Source of the DNA: Myxococcaceae bacterium | GTDB taxonomy: Bacteria; Myxococcota; Myxococcia; Myxococcales; Myxococcaceae | Direction of reading: 5' to 3' | Length of the DNA stretch: 5,245 bases | Assembly (NCBI GenBank): GCA_018262385.1 | Contig: JAGSPQ010000637.1 | Location: 1-5,245, forward strand | In this document: piece after piece, positions 1 to 5,245 of the stretch | Layout of the letters: every line of letters starts with the position of its first letter | Numbering within the stretch: the stretch's first letter is position 1 | Notes under the pieces: generated by a model | Databases searched by the model: none | What the model saw: the letters and a program-made list of their open reading frames with translations, nothing else | What the model was told of the DNA's origin: nothing | Made by a program: the position numbers and the translations under genes

Positions 1-1544
1 ACAGGCCGCCGCTGGCGGAGGTGGCCCCGCGGGCGACCGCGTTCTTCGGGGAGCTCGAGGCGAAGGCGGCGGTGCCGATCGAGGCGGTGGTGCTGTCAAA
101 ACCGCGGGTCGAGCTCCCGGCCGCGCTCCAGGAGTTCGGCACCGCTCAGCGCGAGCCGCGGCTTCGCCACACCTGGGGGCGCGGGTACCCGGATCGGGTG
201 CGGGGCTTTCGGGGAGACTTCTCGGCCGCTCCGGATCTGGTCGTCACCCCGCGCACCGAGGCCGAGGTCGCGCTCGCGCTCGAGGTCTGCGAGCAGCAGC
301 GGCTCACCGTCACCCCGTACGGCGGAGGCAGCAGCGTGGTCCGCGGGGTCGAGCCGGTGCTGGGCCCTGGGCACCGGGGCACGGTCAGCCTCGATCTGGG
401 CGCGCTCGACCGGGTGCTCGAGGTCGACGCGACGTCGCGGCTGGCCCGGATCCAGGGCGGGGTGTTCGGCCCCGCGCTCGAGCAGCAGCTGGCGGTGCAC
501 GGGCTGACGCTGCGCCACTTCCCCCAGTCGTTCGAGTTCTCGACCCTCGGCGGGTGGATCGCGACCCGGGCGGGCGGACACTTCGCCACCCTCTACACCC
601 ACATCGACGAGCTGGTGCACGCGGCGCGGATGGTGACCCCGCGGGGGCTGTGGGCGAGCCAGTCGTTTCCCGCCAGCGGCGCGGGCTCGGATCCGAACCG
701 CTGGGTCTGTGGCAGCGAGGGCACCCTGGGGGTGATCACCGAGGCGTGGATGCGGGTGCTGCCGCGGCCGACCTTCCGCGCCAGCGCCAGCGTTCACTTC
801 GAGCGCTTCGAGGCGGCGGTGGGCGCCACCCGCGAGATCTCCCAGAGCGGCCTCTACCCGGCGAACTGCCGCCTGCTCGACCCGCAGGAGGCGCTGGTGC
901 ACGGGGTGGCGGGCGACGGCGGGTCGGTGCTGCTCCTCGCCTTCGAGTCGGCCGATCATCCGCTCGGGCCCTGGCTCGATCGGGCGGTGGCGATCGCCCA
1001 GTCGCACGGTGGCACCTGCCCGAAGGGCAAGCTCGTCCGCGACGAGCAGTCGGGCGAGCGGGGCGCGGATGCGGGCGAGAGCTGGCGGGCGGCGTTCCTC
1101 CAGGGGCCGTACCTGCAGGACGCGATGATTCAGCTGGGGGTGATCGCCGACACCTTCGAGACCGCCTGCACCTGGACCGCGTTCGCCAGGCTGTACGGCG
1201 AAGTCGGCGCCGCGATGCAGGCCGCGCTCGAGCAGGTCTGCGGCGGCGGAGTCGTCACCTGCCGCTTCACCCACGTCTACCCCGACGGCCCGGCGCCGTA
1301 CTTCACCTTCATCGGCAAGGCGCGGCGCGGCGCGGAGCTCGAGCAGTGGGCGCAGCTGAAGGCCGCGGCCAGCGACGCGCTGCAGAAGTGGGGCGGGACG
1401 ATCACCCACCACCACGCGGTCGGCCGCACCCACCGGCCCTGGTACGACCGCGAGCGCCCCGAGCCGTTCGCCCAGGCGCTCGGGGCCGCGCGGCGGGCGG
1501 TGGATCCAGCCGGAATCCTCAACCCTGGGGTGCTGACCGGATGA
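1..1544 (+). CDS. FAD-dependent alkylglycerone-phosphate (alkyl-DHAP) synthase-like oxidase, 5' end cut by window
   Basis: Flavoprotein of the vanillyl-alcohol-oxidase/FAD-linked oxidase fold, most like alkyl-DHAP synthase, which swaps the acyl chain of acyl-DHAP for a fatty alcohol to form the ether bond of ether lipids. Numbering from the GTG at 21 (507 residues), the N-terminal FAD domain has PYGGGSSV at 99-106, GGWIATRAGG at 177-186 and GSEGTLGVITEA at 231-242. The cap and C-terminal part has RFTHVYPDG at 415-423, Tyr427, a His triplet at 463-465 (TITHHHAVG) and the family end DPAGILNPGV at 495-504. Arg183 and the His triplet line up with the essential Arg and HHH of mammalian alkyl-DHAP synthase, which argues against a glycolate or D-lactate dehydrogenase. 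The frame stays open to the left edge (first full codon at base 3). The GTG at 21 has a GGCGGAG directly against it with no spacer, so the true start is probably upstream, where relatives carry a Trp/Gly-rich N-terminus. The stop overlaps the next start. The family is secure; the exact substrate is inferred. Confidence 0.88.
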   Translation, partial: RPPLAEVAPRATAFFGELEAKAAVPIEAVVLSKPRVELPAALQEFGTAQREPRLRHTWGRGYPDRVRGFRGDFSAAPDLVVTPRTEAEVALALEVCEQQRLTVTPYGGGSSVVRGVEPVLGPGHRGTVSLDLGALDRVLEVDATSRLARIQGGVFGPALEQQLAVHGLTLRHFPQSFEFSTLGGWIATRAGGHFATLYTHIDELVHAARMVTPRGLWASQSFPASGAGSDPNRWVCGSEGTLGVITEAWMRVLPRPTFRASASVHFERFEAAVGATREISQSGLYPANCRLLDPQEALVHGVAGDGGSVLLLAFESADHPLGPWLDRAVAIAQSHGGTCPKGKLVRDEQSGERGADAGESWRAAFLQGPYLQDAMIQLGVIADTFETACTWTAFARLYGEVGAAMQAALEQVCGGGVVTCRFTHVYPDGPAPYFTFIGKARRGAELEQWAQLKAAASDALQKWGGTITHHHAVGRTHRPWYDRERPEPFAQALGAARRAVDPAGILNPGVLTG

Positions 1545-2047
1545 CTGTTCCGACCGCGGCGAAGAAGCAGCAGCACCGGGCAGGCGTGGCCTTCGTCTGC
1601 GCGCTCGGCGCCGTGGCGGCGATCGCGGCGCCCAACTTCCTCAAGTACCGCTACAAGTCGAAGCAGGCCGAGGCGAAGTACATGCTGAAGGTCCTGCTCA
1701 CCAAGGAGCAGGAATTTCGCAGCGCCCGCGGCTACTGGGCGACCACCCCGCGCGAGCTGGCCGAGATCGTCGCCAGCCCGCCCCGCACCAGCACCTGCTT
1801 TCTCGGGCCGTCGGCGGGGTGGGGGGGAGCGGCGGGGGTGAAGTTCGAGCAGCTTCCCCCGGCGGTGCGCGATCGGCTCACCGCCAACCTCGCCGCGGTC
1901 GCCGCCCAGAAGGACCCGCGCCAGCTCGCCGGCGACCTGGTGATCGCCTGCGCGGTGAACCTCGACGACGACCCGGAGCTCGAGGTGTGGACGATCAGCG
2001 CCGCCGACCCGACCCCGCGGCGCGCGTTCGCGGATCTCGGCGAATAG
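1541..2047 (+). CDS. Type IV pilin-like membrane-anchored protein lacking the prepilin peptidase site
   Basis: 168-residue protein. A short basic/polar N-terminus (KKQQHR at 8-13) is followed by one hydrophobic helix at about 14-31, ending in AIAAPNFLKYRYKSKQAEAK at 27-46. This is the classic junction between the pilin helix and its amphipathic continuation. The globular part has TCFLGP at 85-90 and VNLDDDPELEVWTI at 139-152, resembling myxobacterial pilin-like proteins. Placing Pro31 at mature pilin Pro22 puts Gly23 on conserved Gly14, but position -1 is Lys9 instead of Gly and position +5 is Ala14 instead of Glu, while +1 to +4 are polar (QQHR). PilD-type processing and normal filament assembly are therefore unlikely; I infer an unprocessed inner-membrane protein with its C-terminus in the periplasm. 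Cys86 and Cys137 could pair. The ATG overlaps the upstream stop (ATGA), and only a weak GGGG lies 10 bases before it, which suggests translational coupling. The frame is intact, so it is not an obvious pseudogene. Function is unknown. Confidence 0.85.
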   Translation: MTVPTAAKKQQHRAGVAFVCALGAVAAIAAPNFLKYRYKSKQAEAKYMLKVLLTKEQEFRSARGYWATTPRELAEIVASPPRTSTCFLGPSAGWGGAAGVKFEQLPPAVRDRLTANLAAVAAQKDPRQLAGDLVIACAVNLDDDPELEVWTISAADPTPRRAFADLGE

Positions 2048-2061
2048 CGCTCAGGGGCGCT
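2046..2061. terminator. Possible weak hairpin at the convergent gene junction
   Basis: AGCGC (2046-2050) and GCGCT (2057-2061) can form a 5-bp GC-rich stem around a 6-base loop. It lies exactly where the stop codons of the two convergent gene strings meet (2047 and 2051). No T-tract follows on either strand, so it does not meet the standard intrinsic terminator pattern. It could stall or protect 3' ends from either side, or be chance in such GC-rich DNA. Confidence 0.2.
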
Positions 2062-3037
2062 GCATCGGCGCCGGCATCGGCCCGGGCACGGGGGCGCGCG
2101 GCGGCTGGGCGAGCTCCTGCTTCAGCTGGGCGATTCCCTGGCGCAGCATCGGGGGCTGCTCGTCGGGCGGCGCCTCGTTGACGTACCGCTCGAACTGCTC
2201 GAGCGCTCGCTGACGGTCGTCGGCCTGGAGCGCGATCATCCCCGCGAACAGCCGCGCGTCCCAGGCGTCCTCGAAGGTGTCGGCCACGTGCTGCAGCTCG
2301 TCGAGCGCGGGCGAGGTCTGCCCCTGGACGGCGAGCATCACTGCCCGGTGGGTGCGGGTCTGCACGTGGTACGGGTCGATCGCGGTCGCGCGGCGCACCA
2401 GCGGCGCGGCGTCGTCGAACAGCTGCCGGTCGATCAGCGCCTTCGCGGCGGCGCTGAGCGCGTCGATGTCGTCGGGAGATCGGTTGGCGCGATCCATCAC
2501 CGCCTTCAGCTCGAGATCTTCCGGCGGCGCGCCCTGCATCGGGCCCCGGGAGTCGCTCGGCACCCCTCCGGTCATCCCCGCGCCGTCTTCGCGCGCCTTC
2601 GATTCCTGCGAGAGGACGACGCCCAGCACCACGAAGAAGCCGACCACCCCGGCGCCCAACAGCGCACCCTTGAGCGCCGGGTTCTGGGCGAAGAACCCCG
2701 TCGCCTCGGCCTGGGCGACCTTCTTCGCGGCCCGCGCTTCGGCCTTCAGGGCGTCGTGCTTCGCGCCGGCGCGCTCGCGCAGCACCGCGGCCGCGGCCTG
2801 CTCGAGCCGCGCCTGCTCGGCGGCCCACGCCTCGGGCGACTGGAGGTGCTTCTGGGCGGTGTGGCCCTTCAGCTGGAGGATCAACGCCTGGTAGCGCGTC
2901 TCGAGATCCTCGGGCGACGAGGCCGGGGCGGACGGCGCGTGCTTGCGCAGCGAGATCAGCAGGAACGTCACCGCCGCGACCAGCGCCGCGCCGATCGCCA
3001 GGATCCCCGGCAGCCAGTTGGTCTCGGGGGCGTTCAT
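2051..3037 (-). CDS. ccmI: Cytochrome c biogenesis protein CcmI (CycH-like TPR protein)
   Basis: 328-residue protein with CcmI architecture. Membrane helix 1 is at about 9-30. A cytoplasmic loop of about 32-120 is rich in Glu, Ala, Arg and Lys and likely coiled coil; it opens with PEDLETRYQALILQLK at 42-57, a family-typical stretch. Membrane helix 2 is at about 123-143, followed by a periplasmic part. The latter holds TPR-like helix pairs over about 193-290 (LIDRQLFDDAAPLVRRATAI at 201-220; ALEQFERYVNEAP at 278-290) and a Pro-rich tail at 311-328. In System I maturation CcmI holds the C-terminal helix of apocytochrome c and presents it to CcmF/CcmH. The ATG at 3037 overlaps the ccmH stop by 4 bases, with no strong ribosome site, suggesting coupling. 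The frame continues upstream of this ATG, but that part only shadows ccmH. It is somewhat shorter than the roughly 400-residue CcmI proteins of alphaproteobacteria. It is separate from CcmH, unlike the E. coli fusion. Confidence 0.85.
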   Translation of the reverse strand: MNAPETNWLPGILAIGAALVAAVTFLLISLRKHAPSAPASSPEDLETRYQALILQLKGHTAQKHLQSPEAWAAEQARLEQAAAAVLRERAGAKHDALKAEARAAKKVAQAEATGFFAQNPALKGALLGAGVVGFFVVLGVVLSQESKAREDGAGMTGGVPSDSRGPMQGAPPEDLELKAVMDRANRSPDDIDALSAAAKALIDRQLFDDAAPLVRRATAIDPYHVQTRTHRAVMLAVQGQTSPALDELQHVADTFEDAWDARLFAGMIALQADDRQRALEQFERYVNEAPPDEQPPMLRQGIAQLKQELAQPPRAPVPGPMPAPMQRP

Positions 3038-3495
3038 GGCTTGTCCAGGTCTGCCCGTACCTGGGCGAGGAAGTCGTCCGACGCCGGCGCTTCGACCGGA
3101 ACCGTCGCCACCGTCTTCTTCTTCACCTGGCTCAGGATCACCACCAGCCCGACGCCGAGCAGCAGCACCGGCCCCAGCCAGAGGAAGGCGTTGAGCCCGT
3201 CTTTCTTCGGCTCGAGCAGCACCCACTCGCCGTAGCGGGCGATGAAGTAGGTCTCGATCTCTTCGTCGCTGCGATCCTGGGCGACCAGCTCGCGCACCTT
3301 GTCCAGCTGGGCCCGCGCCATCGAGGCGGGCGAGTCGGAGATCGCCACCCCCTGGCAGACCGCGCAGCGGAACTTCTTCCCCAGCCGCATCACGCGCTGC
3401 TCGCGCTGCTGATCCAGCGGGTCGACCGCGGGCCGCACCGGCGCGTACCCCTGACCGGAAATCAACGACACCACCAGCGCGAGGGAGGCGAGCAC
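3034..3495 (-). CDS. ccmH: Cytochrome c biogenesis thiol protein CcmH
   Basis: 153-residue CcmH, close to the usual size of the unfused protein. A hydrophobic signal or anchor is at about 2-18. The family motif FRCAVCQG is at 43-49 with Cys44 and Cys47 as the CxxC pair (usual form LRCPVCQ). SDEEIETYFIARYGEWVLL at 76-94 is the conserved helical segment, and the C-terminal membrane anchor is about 103-122 (FLWLGPVLLLGVGLVVIL), with a short cytoplasmic tail to 153. The periplasmic CxxC keeps apocytochrome CxxCH cysteines reduced, or forms a mixed disulfide with them, before haem ligation; CcmG re-reduces it. The GTG at 3495 shares its first base with the last base of the ccmG stop (TAGTG). It is chosen because GAGGAG at 3509-3504 sits 8 bases upstream and because it opens directly into the signal sequence. 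The stop overlaps the ccmI start by 4 bases. Confidence 0.93.
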   Translation of the reverse strand: MLASLALVVSLISGQGYAPVRPAVDPLDQQREQRVMRLGKKFRCAVCQGVAISDSPASMARAQLDKVRELVAQDRSDEEIETYFIARYGEWVLLEPKKDGLNAFLWLGPVLLLGVGLVVILSQVKKKTVATVPVEAPASDDFLAQVRADLDKP

Positions 3496-4013
3496 TAGAG
3501 GATCTCCTCGATGCGCTTGGCGAGGGTGGGCGGATCGATCGGGAACGCGTACTTGCCGAGGATGGTCCCCGACTTGTCGATGAAGTAGGTCTCGGGCACG
3601 CCCGCCACGCCGTAGTCGACCGCGACGGTCGACTTGAGGTCGAACAGCTGCGGCCAGCCGCCGCCGTTGGCCTTCAGGAACGCCTTGGTGTTCTCTTCGC
3701 TGTCTTCGAAGACCACCCCGAGGAAGACCACCTCGCGGCCGTACTTCCGGTAGCCCCACTCGAGGGTGGGGTGCTCCAGCTTGCAGGGCCCGCACCAGGT
3801 CGCCCAGAAGTTGAGGACGATCGGCTTGCCGATGTAGTCCTTGAGCTGAACCATCTCGCCGGTGTCGAGCCGCTTCATCGTGAACATCGGCGCCTTGGAG
3901 CCGGCGAGCATGAACGGCACGGCGTGCGGGTCGGTGCCGAAGCCCGCGTAGAAGACGTACAGCAGCACGGTCGCGGTCGCGGCGGCGATGGAGAAGATGA
4001 TCCAGCGCCTCAC
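3495..4013 (-). CDS. ccmG: Thioredoxin-like cytochrome c biogenesis protein CcmG (DsbE/TlpA family)
   Basis: 172-residue membrane-anchored periplasmic thioredoxin, typical CcmG length. The N-terminal anchor is at about 4-22. The thioredoxin fold starts near 40 (APMFTMKRLD at 41-50), with the active site WCGPC at 73-77 (Cys74 and Cys77) followed by EHP at 80-82, a CcmG/DsbE hallmark. The cis-Pro loop GVPETYFID at 138-146 (Pro140) resembles the GxPETF signature. CcmG passes electrons, usually from CcdA or DsbD, to CcmH and/or apocytochrome c. The general TlpA-like WCGPC replaces the WCPTC of E. coli CcmG, but the EHP, the PET motif and the position between ccmF and ccmH settle the role. The GTG at 4013 overlaps the ccmF stop (GTGA), with only a weak GGGA upstream at 4022-4019. 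It is chosen because the frame upstream has no CcmG-like sequence and the anchor begins right after it. The stop TAG overlaps the ccmH GTG by one base. Confidence 0.92.
   Translation of the reverse strand: MRRWIIFSIAAATATVLLYVFYAGFGTDPHAVPFMLAGSKAPMFTMKRLDTGEMVQLKDYIGKPIVLNFWATWCGPCKLEHPTLEWGYRKYGREVVFLGVVFEDSEENTKAFLKANGGGWPQLFDLKSTVAVDYGVAGVPETYFIDKSGTILGKYAFPIDPPTLAKRIEEIL
3504..3509 (-). promoter_or_regulatory. Strong ribosome binding site for ccmH inside the end of ccmG
   Basis: GAGGAG reads on the minus strand within the last codons of ccmG (Glu-Glu-Ile-Leu), 8 bases before the ccmH GTG at 3495. It is the clearest Shine-Dalgarno match at any start in the window and fixes that GTG. The GAGG could pair with CCTC at 3501-3498, leaving an AGAT loop, which would partly hide the site until ribosomes finish ccmG. 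Confidence 0.65.
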
Positions 4014-5245
4014 GGGGATCCCGAGGGGACGACGGGAGCGGCCGCGACTTCCAGGGCGGCGGCGCGCTTGCGCTGGGGCCACATCGCGATCAGCGAGCCG
4101 AACACCAGGAACGGAATCGCGTACCAGATCCACCCGACCAGCGGGAACACCCAGGCGTTGAAGCTGGCGGTGTTGGCGGCCTGATCGAACGACAGCAGCG
4201 AGACGTAGACGTCCTTGAGCAGCGTCTCGTCGACCGCCGGAGAGCCGACCGGATCCGTCTGGCGCTCGTAGAAGCTCATCCGCGGCGAGCTCTTCCCGTG
4301 GTGCTTCGACTCGCGGCCGTCCGGGTAGATGACGGTGATGTTCGCTCCGGTCCAGGTGCGGTGCGGCTCGGTGCCGGTCGCCAGCCCGTCGAAGCGGACC
4401 CCGTGGCCGGCCACGTCGAGCACCTGGCCCACCTTGAGCGTGCCGGTGTTGTGCACCTTGAACGCGCTCGAGGCGGCGATCGCCACGATGATCGCCACGA
4501 TCCCGAGGTGGACGATGTAGCCGCCGAACCGCCGCCGCGAACGGCCGGCGCTGCGAATCAGCGCGGTCCACGCCCCTTCCTTCTGGGCGGTCATCCGCTC
4601 TTTCGCCGGCAGCAGCAGCTCGCGCAGGGTGATCACGGTGACGAACGCGCCCAGGCCGAATGCGGTCAGCGGCATGAACCCGCGGTAGCCGAATGCGAGG
4701 CAGGCCAGCACCACCAACACCGAGATCGCCGCGGGAATCACGAACTGGCGAATCACCGTCTTGCTGTCCGCCCGGCCCCACGGGAGCATCGGCCCCACGC
4801 CCATCAGGAAGAGGATCAGCAGCCCGCCCGGCAGCGCCATGGTGTTGAAGTACGGCTCGCCGACGCTGATCCGCTTGCCCTGCAGCGCTTCCTTCACCAG
4901 CGGGAACAGGGTGCCCAGCAGCACGGTGAAGGTGACCGCCACCAGCACCAGGTTGTTGAACAGGATCGCGCCCTCGCGCGAGACGACCGTCTCCAGCTCG
5001 GTCTCGGCGACCAGCAGCGGCCCGCGGATGGTCAGCACTGCGATGCAGAAGACCAGGAGGATCGCGATGAAGACGAGGAAGGTCGGCCCGATGTCCGACT
5101 GGGTGAAGGAGTGCACCGAGTTGAAGACGCCCGAGCGGGTCATGAAGGTGCCGACGATGGTGAGCACGAAGCTCCCCAGCGCCAGCGCGAGCGTCCACAG
5201 CTTCAGCGACTTCTTGCGCTCGAGCACCATCGTCGAGTGGATGAA
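4010..5245 (-). CDS. ccmF: Haem lyase subunit CcmF, C-terminal about 411 residues (N-terminus beyond right edge)
   Basis: Multispanning inner-membrane protein that takes haem from holo-CcmE and, with CcmH and CcmI, ligates it to apocytochrome c. The reading frame is open at the right edge (first codons FIHSTMVLERKK), so the ATG at 5230 is internal. Full CcmF is about 650 residues, so roughly the last 60% is present; the WWD haem-handling loop lies outside. Numbering from Met at 5230, there are about eight membrane helices: 11-30, 49-69, 90-112, 131-150, 162-181, 185-206, 237-255 and 359-383. GTFMTRSGVFNSVHSF at 27-42 carries His40, and GGYIVHLGIV at 236-245 carries His241; these correspond to two of the periplasmic-side haem-ligand histidines known in E. 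coli CcmF. A large periplasmic loop at about 256-358 includes DETLLKDVYVSLLSF at 334-348. The end of the gene overlaps ccmG by 4 bases, so the four ccm genes form one transcription unit whose promoter is outside the window. Confidence 0.93.
   Translation of the reverse strand, partial: FIHSTMVLERKKSLKLWTLALALGSFVLTIVGTFMTRSGVFNSVHSFTQSDIGPTFLVFIAILLVFCIAVLTIRGPLLVAETELETVVSREGAILFNNLVLVAVTFTVLLGTLFPLVKEALQGKRISVGEPYFNTMALPGGLLILFLMGVGPMLPWGRADSKTVIRQFVIPAAISVLVVLACLAFGYRGFMPLTAFGLGAFVTVITLRELLLPAKERMTAQKEGAWTALIRSAGRSRRRFGGYIVHLGIVAIIVAIAASSAFKVHNTGTLKVGQVLDVAGHGVRFDGLATGTEPHRTWTGANITVIYPDGRESKHHGKSSPRMSFYERQTDPVGSPAVDETLLKDVYVSLLSFDQAANTASFNAWVFPLVGWIWYAIPFLVFGSLIAMWPQRKRAAALEVAAAPVVPSGSP

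Noticed and set aside
96..1433. 445-codon open frame on the minus strand opposite the FAD oxidase gene
   Set aside because: Its translation is Arg/Gly/Ala/Pro-rich without a recognisable domain. It mirrors a gene with clear family motifs; long antisense frames are expected at this GC content.
554..1540. Open frame extending the pilin-like gene far upstream on the plus strand
   Set aside because: The upstream part is an Arg/Gly/Pro-rich out-of-frame reading of the FAD oxidase. The pilin-like sequence begins only after the ATG at 1541.
1598..1600. Cys20 of the pilin-like protein as a lipoprotein site
   Set aside because: The preceding residues AFV do not match a lipobox, and the hydrophobic helix continues well past the Cys.
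2288..3235. 315-codon plus-strand open frame opposite ccmI and the end of ccmH
   Set aside because: Low-complexity Arg/Gly/Leu-rich translation with no motif. The minus strand carries clear CcmI and CcmH proteins here.
3496..3795. Earlier start for ccmH within ccmG
   Set aside because: The frame upstream of 3495 is a shadow of ccmG. The GTG at 3495 has a well-placed GAGGAG and is followed at once by a signal sequence.
4014..5198. Possible long N-terminal extension of CcmG in its own frame across ccmF
   Set aside because: The upstream translation is Arg/Asp/Gly-rich and non-membranous. CcmF in the other frame has helices and conserved histidines, and the GTG at 4013 opens directly into the CcmG anchor.

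Overview
The window is very GC-rich (about 70% by eye) and tightly packed. It has two short convergent gene strings that meet with a 3-base gap. Protein features suggest a Myxococcota-like (former deltaproteobacterial) genome. The pilin-like protein has the PNFLKY-x-SKQAEAK stretch and the C-terminal LDDDPELEVWTI stretch that I associate with myxobacterial pilin-like proteins. Next to it is a bacterial alkyl-DHAP synthase relative, an ether-lipid enzyme known from myxobacteria. The System I (Ccm) cytochrome c genes fit this but are not diagnostic. The taxonomic call is inference from protein features, not from a search.

Plus strand, left part: a FAD-dependent alkylglycerone-phosphate-synthase-like oxidase runs in from the left edge to 1544. 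Its stop codon overlaps the start (ATGA) of a 168-residue pilin-like protein (1541-2047). That protein keeps the C-terminal half of the type IV pilin N-terminal helix and a pilin-like globular part. It lacks the prepilin peptidase site: no Gly at -1 and no Glu at +5.

Minus strand, right part: four genes read right to left in the order ccmF (3' part only, cut by the right edge), ccmG, ccmH, ccmI. They overlap by 4, 1 and 4 bases. They encode the late steps of System I cytochrome c maturation. CcmF is the haem ligation membrane subunit, CcmG the thioredoxin-like reductant, CcmH the CxxC apocytochrome thiol partner, and CcmI the TPR apocytochrome chaperone. CcmH and CcmI are separate proteins here, not the fusion found in E. 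coli.

There is no non-coding stretch longer than a few bases, and no tRNA, rRNA, CRISPR, mobile element or clear promoter; any promoters for both gene strings lie outside the window. I found no convincing evidence of a wholly new system. The observation most worth following is the pilin-like protein without a processing site, translationally coupled to an ether-lipid enzyme.
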